Source: Agmasoma carcini (nom. nud.) (taxonomy: Eukaryota; Microsporidia; Thelohaniidae). From it: a stretch of 64,000 bases of DNA. Position numbers and translations under genes: made by a program. Under the pieces are notes generated by a model that saw only the letters and a program-made list of their open reading frames with translations, ran no database searches and had not been told where the DNA came from. Positions 31,465-41,690 of the stretch are shown here, in pieces; positions within the stretch are counted from its first letter, which is position 1; each line of letters opens with the position of its first letter. The stretch lies in contig JAOXFI010000010.1 in NCBI GenBank assembly GCA_029232285.1, forward strand, positions 43,954-107,953, written 5' to 3'.

Positions 31465-34400
31465 ATGGAGAAACAAAAGAAGTGGGTCTGGGTACCATGT
31501 TCTAGAAACACATTTAAAAAAGCTTTTGTAGTTCAAGAAAATGAATCAACAACGGAAGTATTCTCAAGTATTGCTGAAACTTTTGATAACTCTCTCATTT
31601 TCAAGTGTAACCCTTCTAAATTTGATTGTTCAGATAATCTCGGTGATCTTTCTTATTTAAACAAACCTTCAGTCATCAATAACATCAAAGAAAGGTACAT
31701 TAACAATTATATTTACACATTCTCTGGTCTGTTTTTGATTTCTGTCAATCCTTATCTTTACTTTAACCAACTTTATTCTGATGAAACTAAAAAATCATTT
31801 TTTAACGGCTTAAATAAGCCACATCTGTATCACACTGCTGATAAAGCTTATAAGTTACTTGTTGAAAACAGAACTGACCAGTCTTTATTAATTACAGGTG
31901 AAAGTGGTGCAGGTAAGACAGAAAATACCAAGAAAGTCATCGAATATTTAACATACATTGATAATAGGACCGATTTTTCTATAAACAAGTTCCTTCTATT
32001 GGCTAATCCTGTTATAGAAGCTTTCGGTAATGCTAAAACAGTCAAAAACAACAATTCTTCTAGATTTGGTAAGTTTATAAAAATCAACTACGACAATGGT
32101 CAAATCGTTGGTGCTAACATTGATAACTTCTTATTAGAAAGGTCTAGAGTCATAAGTCAAACAAGTGATGAGAGTAATTACCACATCTTCTATTTTTTAC
32201 TAAATTGTGCATCTTCTGATCTTTTAGAAGAATTAGGCCTATCAAGAAACATAAACAACTATAAATATCTTAAAAATAGTTCTTATGATGAAAATACCAT
32301 CACTAAGGACAACTTCACAAGCCTAATCGATTCATTTAATGTATTAGGCATCAAATACAGTAAATATTTTAAAATATTAGCCTCTGTATTGCACATAGGT
32401 AATATAGAATTGAAAGAAGAGAAGTCAATTGTCACTGTTGTTGATGATAAACATCATAAATTGGCATGTAAGTTGCTAGATGTTGATCCAGATAGGTTTA
32501 TTAACTATTTATTGCATCCAATGCTGAAGGCTGGCTCTGAAAGTTTTGTTGAGAATAGAAATATTGAAAAATGTGCTTGTGTCATAGAATCTTTATCTAA
32601 AATGTTGTATGATTGTATGTTTGATAATCTGATCAAAGATTTGAACTCAACCATGGGTGCTAAATCTGGTAAAAACTTTATTGGTATTCTTGATATTGCA
32701 GGTTTTGAGATTTTTAAGAATAATTCATATGAGCAATTCTGTATTAATCATACCAATGAAAAGCTTCAACAATACTTCAATCATTATATGTTTATACAAG
32801 AGCAAAGTATCTACAAAGATGAGAAGATTGAATGGGACTATGTTGACTTTGGCTTAGATCTACAAGGAACTATTGATAAGATTGAAGGCCATGGTGGTAT
32901 TTTTTGTTATTTGGATGAAGAATGTATTGTTCCACGTGGTAACAATGAAAATTTTCTTAACAAGATTGTTAATAGAAAATTGGTAGAAAAGATTCAATTT
33001 GAGAATGCCTTTGTTCTTAATCACTATGCTGGTGAGGTGAGCTATGACGTTGGTTCATGGGTTGAAAAGAATAAGGATACTTCTGATTCTGCTCTATTTA
33101 ATATGTTTAATATTGCTTTAGGTAAAAATGAGAAGAAAGGTATATTCAGGACCGTTTCACAGAAACATTTAGATAGTTTGGAGAGGCTTATCAAATTACT
33201 TAACAGAACAACTCCGCATTTCATCAAGTGTATACTTCCTAATCTTTTTAAGGAACCTCATAAGTTTAATTTTGATTTGGTTGATAATCAGTTTAAATGC
33301 AATGGTGTTTTGGAAGGAATAAGGATTTCCAGGTTAGGATATCCTGGTAGGATGTCTTATGATGAGTTTGTTGAACGTTATTCCATATTATCTGATCTTA
33401 AGTGTACTCCAAGAACGTTATTAAGTAATGAAGATACAAAGGTTATAACATCTGATCTTAGTATTTATGATACATGTGAAAATATCTTAAGAGGAATTGG
33501 TAAGGAAAGTTATAGGATGGGATCTACAAAAATATTTTTTAAACAAGGTGTTTTAGGTGACTTAGAACAGGAAAGAGATTATAAGATTAGTGAAAGTTCT
33601 TTAGCCTTGCAAAATATACTTAAGCCTAAGATTGAAGAATATATTAGAAATATTTACAATACTAAGCTTGCTGCTGCTAATAAATTGTCTAAAAACTTTG
33701 ATCTATCAAGAAAATTACTACAATGGGAGTGGTGGAAGTTGTATCAAAAGGTTAAGCCTATTTTGGATGTACGAAAGACTGAAGAATCTTTAAGAAAGAA
33801 AATTAAAGATAAAGAAATTGAGATTGATGGTCTAAAGAATGAAATTTGTACACTTGAAGACTCTAAAAATGTTATTTCTAAGCAATATGAAGATTTATTG
33901 TCACATAAGAATGAATTAGAGAATGCTAAAGATCATTTGAATTATGTTGTTGAAGAAAAAGAAGAAAAGATCAATAATTTGTATGGTGTGATTGATAAAT
34001 ATAAACTTGAAAAGGTTGAGACATACAATACAATTAATATGCTTAATAGTAAGAATAGTGATCTGAATAAAGAGTATAAAAGTTTAAGTGATGATAAAGA
34101 AGAAAAAGAGAATAAGATTAAAGAGCTTATTGATAATGAAATATTACTTAAAGGCTCGATTGAGTCTCTTAAGGAGAATCTAAGAAAGAACGGTGAAGTT
34201 ATATTAGCAAAAAAAGATGAAGAGATACTTGCATTGAAGAAAGAAGTGTCTGTGTGCCATGAGTCAATTGATAAGACGAAATCTAAATTAATTTTAGAAG
34301 AATCTGATAAAAAATCTTTAGAAAAAGAAATTAAAGTACAAAAGGACGAGAATATGACATTGGTTGAAAAGTTAAAAGGAATTGAAAATCAAAATAAGGA

Positions 34401-35526
34401 TATGCAGAATGACTTTGAATATCAACTTCTTAACTTACAAAGCGAGCATAGAAGGAATATATCACAGATGGAAGATAAAATCAAGCAATTGAACAATGAA
34501 AATGGTATTCTTAAGCTTAAGAATGATAAATTACAAGAAATGAATGATAATGAATCTATAGTTGATAGGACACATGAGGTTAAGCTATTGAAAGAGAAAT
34601 TAGTTAAAGAAATTGAGCATAGTAAAGCTTTAAAGAAAACCAATAATGATCTTTATGAGAATAATATGCAATTAAGTAAAGAAGGGGTGACTAGAGAGCA
34701 TGAGCTTGAGAAGAAATACAAGGGTATGCTTGCAGAGCTTAAATTAGAGAATTCGAAGCTTAATTCACAGCTTGATCAAGGTAAGACGTCTTCCGAATGT
34801 TCTGATGATGTACAAGAAAGGCTGATGAGCTTGATTGAAGAGGAGAAGAAGAGTAAGGATAGGTTGCTTAAATTGATTGATGAAAAGGATAAGCAGATAA
34901 ATGAATTGGAGAGAAATTCTAGGAATGCGGGTGTTTCTGATGATATGAAAAAGCTTAACATTCACATAAATAAGATGTCACAGACCTTGCTTAATGATGT
35001 ACAGTCATTTGTGATTAGATTAAATGATGATCACAGATCAAATATGAATGGTATTTTTAAGCAACACAACGGAGACTTAGAGAATTTGAATATGAGAATT
35101 TATGGATTAGAGAGAGATTTATCAGATATGGAGAGTGTAGTATCAGCACAGAAGATGAAGCTAAGACTTAAGGATGAGTCGTTTTCTAAATTAGAAGAAG
35201 AATATAATGAAAGAGAAGCACAAGTGATTAATCTTAAGCATAACCTTAGAGAGAAGGTGAATATGTTATCTGAGCTGCTTAGTAATAATGTTGAGCATAA
35301 AGTTATTGTAGAGAAGAGTGTTGATTATCAAAAACTTAAGGATTTGGTGAATAAGGAAGTGGTGGTTAGTAAATCTGCAGAAATTAGATATAAAGATGAG
35401 AGCATAAGGAAGGAGCAACTTATATCAAGACTTAAGCTAGAAAATGATAGTTTAAAGCAGGATTGTGAAACTATTAACAAATTATTTGATGTTTATAAGG
35501 GTTGTCTACAAATTAAGAGAAAATAA
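31465..35526 (+). CDS. Class II myosin heavy chain
   Basis: A 1353-residue actin motor. The N-terminal SH3-like region (K-K-W-V-W-V-P) precedes the motor domain with P-loop G-E-S-G-A-G-K-T (145-152), switch I N-N-N-S-S-R-F-G-K-F (about 195-204), switch II D-I-A-G-F-E-I-F (410-417) and an actin-binding segment ending H-F-I-K-C-I-L-P-N. W-E-W-W-K-L-x-Q-K-V-K-P (from 754) marks the start of the class II rod. About 575 residues of heptad-like coiled coil run to the end, roughly half the usual myosin II tail. The lever arm has no clear IQ consensus. Probable role: contractility in division. The stop overlaps AATAAA. Confidence 0.97.
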   Translation: MEKQKKWVWVPCSRNTFKKAFVVQENESTTEVFSSIAETFDNSLIFKCNPSKFDCSDNLGDLSYLNKPSVINNIKERYINNYIYTFSGLFLISVNPYLYFNQLYSDETKKSFFNGLNKPHLYHTADKAYKLLVENRTDQSLLITGESGAGKTENTKKVIEYLTYIDNRTDFSINKFLLLANPVIEAFGNAKTVKNNNSSRFGKFIKINYDNGQIVGANIDNFLLERSRVISQTSDESNYHIFYFLLNCASSDLLEELGLSRNINNYKYLKNSSYDENTITKDNFTSLIDSFNVLGIKYSKYFKILASVLHIGNIELKEEKSIVTVVDDKHHKLACKLLDVDPDRFINYLLHPMLKAGSESFVENRNIEKCACVIESLSKMLYDCMFDNLIKDLNSTMGAKSGKNFIGILDIAGFEIFKNNSYEQFCINHTNEKLQQYFNHYMFIQEQSIYKDEKIEWDYVDFGLDLQGTIDKIEGHGGIFCYLDEECIVPRGNNENFLNKIVNRKLVEKIQFENAFVLNHYAGEVSYDVGSWVEKNKDTSDSALFNMFNIALGKNEKKGIFRTVSQKHLDSLERLIKLLNRTTPHFIKCILPNLFKEPHKFNFDLVDNQFKCNGVLEGIRISRLGYPGRMSYDEFVERYSILSDLKCTPRTLLSNEDTKVITSDLSIYDTCENILRGIGKESYRMGSTKIFFKQGVLGDLEQERDYKISESSLALQNILKPKIEEYIRNIYNTKLAAANKLSKNFDLSRKLLQWEWWKLYQKVKPILDVRKTEESLRKKIKDKEIEIDGLKNEICTLEDSKNVISKQYEDLLSHKNELENAKDHLNYVVEEKEEKINNLYGVIDKYKLEKVETYNTINMLNSKNSDLNKEYKSLSDDKEEKENKIKELIDNEILLKGSIESLKENLRKNGEVILAKKDEEILALKKEVSVCHESIDKTKSKLILEESDKKSLEKEIKVQKDENMTLVEKLKGIENQNKDMQNDFEYQLLNLQSEHRRNISQMEDKIKQLNNENGILKLKNDKLQEMNDNESIVDRTHEVKLLKEKLVKEIEHSKALKKTNNDLYENNMQLSKEGVTREHELEKKYKGMLAELKLENSKLNSQLDQGKTSSECSDDVQERLMSLIEEEKKSKDRLLKLIDEKDKQINELERNSRNAGVSDDMKKLNIHINKMSQTLLNDVQSFVIRLNDDHRSNMNGIFKQHNGDLENLNMRIYGLERDLSDMESVVSAQKMKLRLKDESFSKLEEEYNEREAQVINLKHNLREKVNMLSELLSNNVEHKVIVEKSVDYQKLKDLVNKEVVVSKSAEIRYKDESIRKEQLISRLKLENDSLKQDCETINKLFDVYKGCLQIKRK

Positions 35527-35559
35527 ATATTTGGAAATTCAAAAAAATAATTTATAATA

Positions 35560-35768
35560 CATAAATACATATGACCATGGCTGGTATGACATATGACCTG
35601 ACTATGATTAGTTCTGACCATGATCTGACTATGGCCTGACATATGACATGACATATGACATGACATATGACTGACTATGACCTGACTATGACTGACTATG
35701 ACCTGACTATTATCCGACATATGACCTGACTATTATCCGACATATGATCTGACATATGACCTATACAT
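35560..35768. repeat. TGACATATGACCTGACTATG tandem array
   Basis: Mixed units TGACATATGACATGA, TGACTATGACC and TATTATCCGACATATGACC lie between the 3' ends of myosin and the minus-strand small membrane gene. Confidence 0.95.
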
Positions 35769-35799
35769 AACATTTGAATATTCTTCACAATTTTTTTAT

Positions 35800-36036
35800 T
35801 TATAACTTGAAATATACATAAAATATTAAAAATGTAAAAACTATTGTTCTTATGATTAATTTTGAGCTATATATTGAATTTGAATGTTCTTCTAAAGCAT
35901 ACATGCATTCATTGCATCTACTTTTATAGTTTATGGTGTTGTTATGGTGATAATATGGCACTGGATGTGATATATTAAGATGGCATGTTTTATTATAATT
36001 ATTTTGATGAGTACAACAGCAGTTACAAGATGACAT
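35800..36036 (-). CDS. Small Cys/His-rich tail-anchored protein
   Basis: A 78-residue protein of unknown function. The first 50 residues hold seven cysteines (C4, C6-C8, C18, C41, C44) and several histidines, with a C-N-E-C-like pair, so metal binding is possible. The last 20 residues (I-I-R-T-I-V-F-T-F-L-I-F-Y-V-Y-F) form one hydrophobic segment at the very C-terminus, typical of tail-anchored membrane proteins. The ATG follows AAATAAATAACCCAT, a good CCC-type start signature, which is the main reason to trust this short gene. It converges with myosin. Confidence 0.7.
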   Translation of the reverse strand: MSSCNCCCTHQNNYNKTCHLNISHPVPYYHHNNTINYKSRCNECMYALEEHSNSIYSSKLIIRTIVFTFLIFYVYFKL

Positions 36037-36287
36037 ATGGGTTATTTATTTGTATAAAATAAATAAATAAAAATATTTTGGATTATTTTTTATATTTTTT
36101 TGTAATACTTTTTAGTATTTCCTTCTTAATATTTAAGATTTTTTTATTTTATAGTATTTAGGATTATTTTTTATATTTTCCTTTATAAATTTTCCTTCTT
36201 AATATTTTATAATATTTATATATTAAATAATAATTTTTCTTCATTTTATTTCCCTCTACTTTTTATGAAACATTCTAAAAATTTTCC

Positions 36288-36833
36288 ATGGAAGACGAGT
36301 CCAAAGACAATAAGACTTTTGAATATGTAAATACGCGTCCTAGGCTTTGGGTATCAACTAAAAATGTCAATATGTCTTACAAGCTTGAAGATAAGCTCAA
36401 GGATGGCATCCTACAAGAACTCAACAGGAAAATTTACCATCCAAATTATCAAAGGGACTTCAAAAATGATGCATACCTCAACAGCTGCATAAAACTAGGC
36501 CAGTATGACTTGAAAAAAATAACCGACTTCAATAAGAACAAAATAAAATGCAAAATATTAAGAAAACAAGCAGTTTACTTTAGGCATTTAATCAAGGGTG
36601 ATACACTTCTCGTTGAAAAATTAAGAAAAAAATACCATGAGGAGTCCATAAAAGATAAAAAATTAGTATTAAAAGCCATCATAATTGAAAAAGAAAAAAG
36701 TATTGAATTTATGGATATGATAATAAATAATATATCAAATATTATAATACAAATGGATGAGGCTTGTGTGTTCTATCAAAAGGCTGTTGATATTTACGAT
36801 AAAAAATCTAAGGAAAATAATCGTAGTGATTAA
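36288..36833 (+). CDS. Hypothetical helical protein, 181 residues
   Basis: An unrecognised soluble protein: charged, lysine-rich, mostly alpha-helical from about residue 60 on, with heptad-like spacing near 100-170. The N-terminus includes R-P-R-L-W-V-S. No signal peptide is seen. The ATG directly follows AAAAATTTTCC, so it is very likely a real gene. It is divergent from the small tail-anchored gene and in tandem with SRP54. Confidence 0.85.
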   Translation: MEDESKDNKTFEYVNTRPRLWVSTKNVNMSYKLEDKLKDGILQELNRKIYHPNYQRDFKNDAYLNSCIKLGQYDLKKITDFNKNKIKCKILRKQAVYFRHLIKGDTLLVEKLRKKYHEESIKDKKLVLKAIIIEKEKSIEFMDMIINNISNIIIQMDEACVFYQKAVDIYDKKSKENNRSD

Positions 36834-37110
36834 TTTTTAGCAAATAAATGTAACTTTTTTTGATTTTTTTTGTATAAAGGGAGTATATTAGTAGTATATA
36901 GAGAATATAGTAATATATTAAGGTAATATAGTCGTATATTGAGGTAATATTATTTATATCACATTTTATACCACATTTTATATCATATTTAATTCGTTTC
37001 ACATCATCTTTCAAACATTTCACATCTTCTTTAATACACCATCTTTTACATATCATCTTTCACAATAAATTTTTATACAAAACATTTTAAAATTTTATTT
37101 TTTTTTCCAT

Positions 37111-38469
37111 ATGATTGCAGATCTTGGTAAGTCTATCTCTAATTCTTTATCAAACCTATTCAAATCAAGTATAGACTCAAATACACTTAGTAACGTAGTC
37201 AAGGACGTTTGTACTTCACTTCTAAAGGCAAACGTCAACCCTAAGTACGTTATGGAAATAAGATCAAAAATACTATCTTTAGATTTATCCAACCAAGTAC
37301 ATGCTAACAAAGTCAAATTAGTCCAAAAACAAGTCTTCAACTGCTTATTAGACTTGCTTGATCCTAAAACTCAAAAATATAAAATTAAAAAAAACTCTAA
37401 CAACGTCATCATATTCGTTGGTCTTCAAGGGGCTGGTAAAACTACCAACATTTGTAAATATGCCGGTTATTATAAAAGAAAAGGTTTTAAAGTAGGCATC
37501 GTATGTGCTGACACTTTTAGAGCAGGTGCCTTTGATCAGCTAAAACAAAACTGCGAAATTCTAAAAGTACCTTATTATGGCTCATCTAATCCAGACCCTG
37601 TATTAGTAGCTAAGGAGGGCGTCTCTAAATTCAAAAAAAGTGACTTTGACCTTATACTAGTTGATACAAGCGGTAGAAATACACAAGAAAAAGCTTTATT
37701 TGATGAAATGAAAAATCTTTGTGATTCTATCAAACCAGATAATATCGTTTTCGTCATGGATGCAGGTATAGGTCAATCAGCAGAGGAACAAGCTAAGGGT
37801 TTTAGAGATGTAGTAGGTTATGGCGGTGTTCTACTTACAAAGGTCGATGGTGCTGAAAGAGCAGGTGGTTCTATCAGTGCTGTCGCTTCTTCTAAAGTTC
37901 CTATTGAATTCATTGGTGTGGGAGAGGGCCTGCAAGACATTGACGAATTTGATGCCAATCGTTTCGTTTCAAAAATGCTTGGATATGGCGATGTCACTGG
38001 TCTGATGAATGCCTTTTCTTCAATTGATATTGATGAGAAAGAACTTGCTGAAAAAATGGTTCAAGGTGAATTTAAATTAAGAGATTTCAAAAAGATATAT
38101 TCACAGATCATGAGCTTAGGTCCTATATCAAAGCTTATAGAGATGATACCTGGCTTTCAGAATGTTCCTATACCTAATGAAGCTAAATTTAAGCGTATGA
38201 TGCATATTTTTGATTCATTATCAAAAAGTGAGCTTGATTCTGATGGCACTGTTTTTAATAAATCACCAAGTCGTATTTATAGAATTGCTAAAGGATCAGG
38301 AACTTCAATATCTGAAGTTACTGAAGCAATAACTGGTTTGAAGCAGATGAATTCACTGATGAAGAAGATGAGAAATATGCCTGGTTTTAAGGATATGTTA
38401 TCAGGTAAATCTATGCCTGCATCCATGTCGGGTATGTTTGGAAAACCTGAAATGCCTGATATAGATTAA
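37111..38469 (+). CDS. SRP54: Signal recognition particle 54 kDa GTPase
   Basis: A 452-residue GTPase that binds signal sequences and SRP RNA and docks ribosomes at the ER. The N domain covers residues 1-95. The G domain has G-L-Q-G-A-G-K-T-T (104-112), A-D-T-F-R-A-G-A-F-D-Q-L (about 131-142), D-T-S-G-R (185-189, usually D-T-A-G-R) and T-K-V-D-G (243-247) followed by A-G-G. The methionine-rich M domain runs from about 300 to the end, finishing in an M-K-K-M-R-N-M-P-G-F region. It is about 50 residues shorter than human, mainly in the C-terminal tail. The stop overlaps AATAAA. It converges with the transporter gene. Confidence 0.97.
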   Translation: MIADLGKSISNSLSNLFKSSIDSNTLSNVVKDVCTSLLKANVNPKYVMEIRSKILSLDLSNQVHANKVKLVQKQVFNCLLDLLDPKTQKYKIKKNSNNVIIFVGLQGAGKTTNICKYAGYYKRKGFKVGIVCADTFRAGAFDQLKQNCEILKVPYYGSSNPDPVLVAKEGVSKFKKSDFDLILVDTSGRNTQEKALFDEMKNLCDSIKPDNIVFVMDAGIGQSAEEQAKGFRDVVGYGGVLLTKVDGAERAGGSISAVASSKVPIEFIGVGEGLQDIDEFDANRFVSKMLGYGDVTGLMNAFSSIDIDEKELAEKMVQGEFKLRDFKKIYSQIMSLGPISKLIEMIPGFQNVPIPNEAKFKRMMHIFDSLSKSELDSDGTVFNKSPSRIYRIAKGSGTSISEVTEAITGLKQMNSLMKKMRNMPGFKDMLSGKSMPASMSGMFGKPEMPDID

Positions 38470-38534
38470 ATAAAGTGATATTAAGAGTTATTTATATTAA
38501 AAAAATGTTATATTTTATCAATAGTATATGATTA

Positions 38535-38630
38535 GTCTAGTATATGTTAGTCAGGTTATGATCAAGGTTAGTCACATGGTCAGCTATATCAGATAGTCAC
38601 ATGGTTAGATCATGTCAAGATAGTCTAATA
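38535..38630. repeat. GTTAGTCACATGGTCAG degenerate array
   Basis: A short, irregular array between SRP54 and the amino acid transporter. Confidence 0.75.
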
Positions 38631-38683
38631 TATTTTTATAACTCAACACTTATATATTCCCTTTTTATATAAAAAAAATTGAT

Positions 38684-39922
38684 TTAAGATTCATTTAATA
38701 AATTTGCAAGTGCAACATAAACCTGCTGAACCATCAATCCTAAGCTAAGACCTATCACTATAACGCTTAGTATTGAATAAAAATCTTTGTTAGTTCTTAT
38801 CTTCAAATAAAAAACAAAAGGAAACAAAAAACTAAGAGAGTTTGTAAAAACCGCTGCTGAAAGTGATAAAAGGAAATCAAAATTGATATTTACAAATGCT
38901 ACAATCATCATAACAACAAATACTAAAGAAATTGCTGTCACATCTCTTGAATGTTTGTATTGTTCATCTTCATTCTCTCCAAAAAACCAATTTTGAGCAA
39001 TTGGTATGATTGGATTAGCAGCCAAAGGTAGTGCAGTGTACAATACTAAGATAAAACCCATAGAACAAAATGATAGTGATAACCCTCTTGGATCATAAAT
39101 AGATATGCGATCTCTAAAGCCTATTTTTTCATCAGAAAATGCTCTTAATATGATAGATTCAATACTATCACCAAATAATCTATATCCACCAAGACCTATT
39201 AGTGAATAAATAAAGACAGAAACAATTGTTGCTATAGAAGTTGTTCTTTTGACAGCCTCTAAAGATTTATTTTCCATTTCATTGTAAATATTTACAATTG
39301 AAAATTGACAATGAAGAGCAAATACAAAGTAAGGAATGGCAGCGCTAAAGCTGTTAACGAATGGAACCATTTTGTATTGAGTGTCAACTACACCTACAGT
39401 GAGATTAGCCCATACTATAATACATATTAAATATATAACAGACATAACACTAACATATACACTATATCTAAGGGCTGATATTTCCTTTTTCAAACAGAGA
39501 GGAAGAATAGCAAAGGCCAAAAACAAACAAGCATATAAATTATTTTCAGTTGTTGATGATCTTTCATCAATAATACCAAATTGTGTTAACATAATGACGA
39601 TTTCTTGTGAGCACTTTGAAAAGGCGTTTATCATAGCACCAAAGCAAGAGAAGAAAAGTGAAATATCAACCATAGTTTTGAATCTTTTGCTGAAATGTTT
39701 AGCTACCTTTGGGTATGAAGCATCAGTAAGATTTATTTGTTGACAACAATATAGAAGGACGTATAGAGAGACGTATGTTAGAAAGCCTATTAATGATATT
39801 GCTATTAAACCACCATAATATCCAATATAAGAGAATGCAAGGGGCATGAATAATGTACCATTGCCCATAGATGAGACTATCATTGTTATTGTTGCTGATC
39901 TGTCAGATAATTTTTCAGCCAT
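38684..39922 (-). CDS. Amino acid transporter, AAAP/SLC38 type
   Basis: A 412-residue integral membrane protein with about 11 hydrophobic segments. The opening S-A-T-I-T-M-I-V-S-S-M-G-N-G-T-L-F-M-P-L-A-F matches the unwound first helix of the amino acid/auxin permease family (x-x-G-x-G-x-L-x-L-P). It probably moves neutral amino acids across the plasma or vacuolar membrane with proton or sodium coupling; substrate cannot be read from sequence. Microsporidia import most amino acids from the host and keep several such carriers. The start follows an AAATTG...ATTTTAT block. The + strand ORF at 39381-39743 is its antisense shadow. Confidence 0.9.
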   Translation of the reverse strand: MAEKLSDRSATITMIVSSMGNGTLFMPLAFSYIGYYGGLIAISLIGFLTYVSLYVLLYCCQQINLTDASYPKVAKHFSKRFKTMVDISLFFSCFGAMINAFSKCSQEIVIMLTQFGIIDERSSTTENNLYACLFLAFAILPLCLKKEISALRYSVYVSVMSVIYLICIIVWANLTVGVVDTQYKMVPFVNSFSAAIPYFVFALHCQFSIVNIYNEMENKSLEAVKRTTSIATIVSVFIYSLIGLGGYRLFGDSIESIILRAFSDEKIGFRDRISIYDPRGLSLSFCSMGFILVLYTALPLAANPIIPIAQNWFFGENEDEQYKHSRDVTAISLVFVVMMIVAFVNINFDFLLSLSAAVFTNSLSFLFPFVFYLKIRTNKDFYSILSVIVIGLSLGLMVQQVYVALANLLNES

Positions 39923-40187
39923 ATAAAATAAACAATTTTTTTTTGAAATAAGAAAAGGTGAATATTTTAATTAAAACAATAAACAATTTTTTATATATAA
40001 AATATTAATAAAAAAAATAATATATTTAAAATATAAAAACATAATCATAAGGTTATTATTTAATGTAAGACATATCAAATATCATAACAATTGAATTTAT
40101 ATTAAATTTTATATATTAATTTTAATAACTAGGTTCGATTCTTGAGGTATGTGGTTTTATATTTATAAATCGTGAAAATATTTCCAT

Positions 40188-40574
40188 ATGTTGACATCAC
40201 CATTTATAATGTCATTTCTTAGGCATACAAATGATATTGAGTATGATGAAGTATTAATGCAGGTTATGAAGAATGCATATGAAGATTTACCACTTATTTC
40301 AACTGAGGCAGATGCTATAACAACTATAAAAGAGCATGTTTTTCCTAATATATTAAAGATTAACTGTGTATGTGTAAAACAAGAATATGGCAAGTACACG
40401 TTTACATCTGATCTTAGAAGCAACATTTACAAATTTAGATGTTGTTTTTTTTATGAAAGACTTAGACGATTTGTTTGCAATTTTTTTAAATTGAAAAATT
40501 ATCACACAAAAGTTGATTTTTATTGTTTAGATGGTAAATTATGCATGTCTATGGCTGAAATTGGTTTGAATTAA
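40188..40574 (+). CDS. Hypothetical protein, 128 residues
   Basis: An unrecognised protein. The N-terminal half is helical and acidic. The second half is basic and aromatic, with eight cysteines in the protein overall and no obvious zinc spacing. The first ATG follows AAAATATTTCCAT, close to the start signature; a second in-frame ATG lies seven codons later. It is divergent from the transporter. No signal peptide is evident. Confidence 0.65.
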   Translation: MLTSPFIMSFLRHTNDIEYDEVLMQVMKNAYEDLPLISTEADAITTIKEHVFPNILKINCVCVKQEYGKYTFTSDLRSNIYKFRCCFFYERLRRFVCNFFKLKNYHTKVDFYCLDGKLCMSMAEIGLN

Positions 40575-40639
40575 ATGTTTTGTTTTATTTATGATGGTAT
40601 TTTTATTAGATTGAAAGGTATAAGCTTTATTTTATATTG

Positions 40640-40990
40640 TGATGCTGTGATGCTGTGATGCTGTGATGCTGTGATTATGTGATTATGATATTATGATATT
40701 ATGATATTATGTGATGCTGTGATTATGATATTATGATATTATGTGATGCTGTGATGTTGTTATTTATATTGTTAGTATTGGTTAGTTACTCATGTTAGTC
40801 AGTCAAGTTAGTTAGTTAGTCAAGTTAGTTAGTCAAGTTAGTTAGTCAAGTTAGTTAGTCAAGTTAGTTAGTCAAGTTAGTTAGTCAGGTTAGATATGTT
40901 AGGTTGAATATGTTAGATTGGTTAGGCTAATCATGTCTAGATTAGTTAGTCAAACCTTTATGTTATATAGTTATGTTAGTGTTAGTTAAT
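40640..40990. repeat. Compound spacer array: GTGATGCT/ATTATGAT then TTAGTTAGTCAAG
   Basis: First comes a block of GTGATGCT and GATATTAT repeats (about 40640-40765), then about ten units of AGTTAGTTAGTCA (about 40795-40890) decaying into TTAGGTTGAATATG. It lies between two + strand genes. Confidence 0.95.
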
Positions 40991-41183
40991 CACATAATCT
41001 ATTATTTATGCTAACTATCCATCAAATAAAATGACAATCTATTAAATTTTATATCTCATTGGTTTATTATTAAATTACATAAAACAAAACATGAAAAAAA
41101 ACATTTTCAAAAACCTTTTCACAAATTAATAAAATATCAATCAAAAATAACAAAGTATTTAAAGATTTAAAAAAAATTAAAAT

Positions 41184-41387
41184 ATGTCTTTTAAACAAAG
41201 CTCATATGAAGAACATTCTCAGCATGGTTATATTTATAAACCAACTAATCTAAGAGATTCTATTAAAAGCTTATCATTCTTAGATATTTTTATTTTTCTA
41301 TTGAAGTATATAATTGCATCACTAATGATTGGAGGGTTGATAGGAAGTGTTGTTTATGTTACAATGATAGCATTGAATTATAAATAA
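41184..41387 (+). CDS. Small single-pass membrane protein
   Basis: A 67-residue protein of unknown function. A hydrophilic N-terminus (residues 1-30, with an S-Y-E-E-H-S-Q-H-G-Y-I-Y segment) is followed by one long hydrophobic stretch (about 33-62) ending in N-Y-K, which could be one long or two short membrane helices. The upstream AAAAATTAAAAT is only a partial start signature. It is the last gene before a 4.4-kb transposon island. Confidence 0.55.
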   Translation: MSFKQSSYEEHSQHGYIYKPTNLRDSIKSLSFLDIFIFLLKYIIASLMIGGLIGSVVYVTMIALNYK

Positions 41388-41690
41388 AATGATTTTTATT
41401 TATAAAATATTTGAATATGATTAATATATATTAAACTTATGTATACAGACTTATATATATAACTAACAGATCAAGGTAGAATATTTTCTCATAATAAACT
41501 CATAATGTCTCTTCCACGTAAAAAGTGAATTTTTATTTAAAAAACGAATATTTATATTTTATAATCTAAAAGGTATTATATATATCAAAGGTTAATAAAA
41601 TGGAGTAATGAATAAAAAATAAGCTTATTATTAATTTTTTTATTACTTCCCGTCTTTTTATTTCAAGCTTAAATTCATTGATGAATGATT
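41388..41690. other. AT-rich spacer, nothing recognised
   Basis: No ORF or terminal repeat is recognised between the small membrane gene and the first Merlin remnant. Confidence 0.4.

Noticed and set aside
34422..34965. Several minus-strand ORFs rich in leucine, serine and phenylalanine
   Set aside because: They are antisense to the myosin coiled coil, whose E/K-rich codons read as L/F/S on the other strand.
39381..39743. A 120-codon + strand ORF
   Set aside because: It is antisense to the well-supported amino acid transporter and has no start signature.
40070..40152. A possible tRNA: ACATATC and GGTATGT could pair around a GGTTCGATTC T-loop
   Set aside because: There is no D-arm G-G, no anticodon stem, and the 83-base span is pure AT between the arms; pairing of seven bases is expected by chance here.
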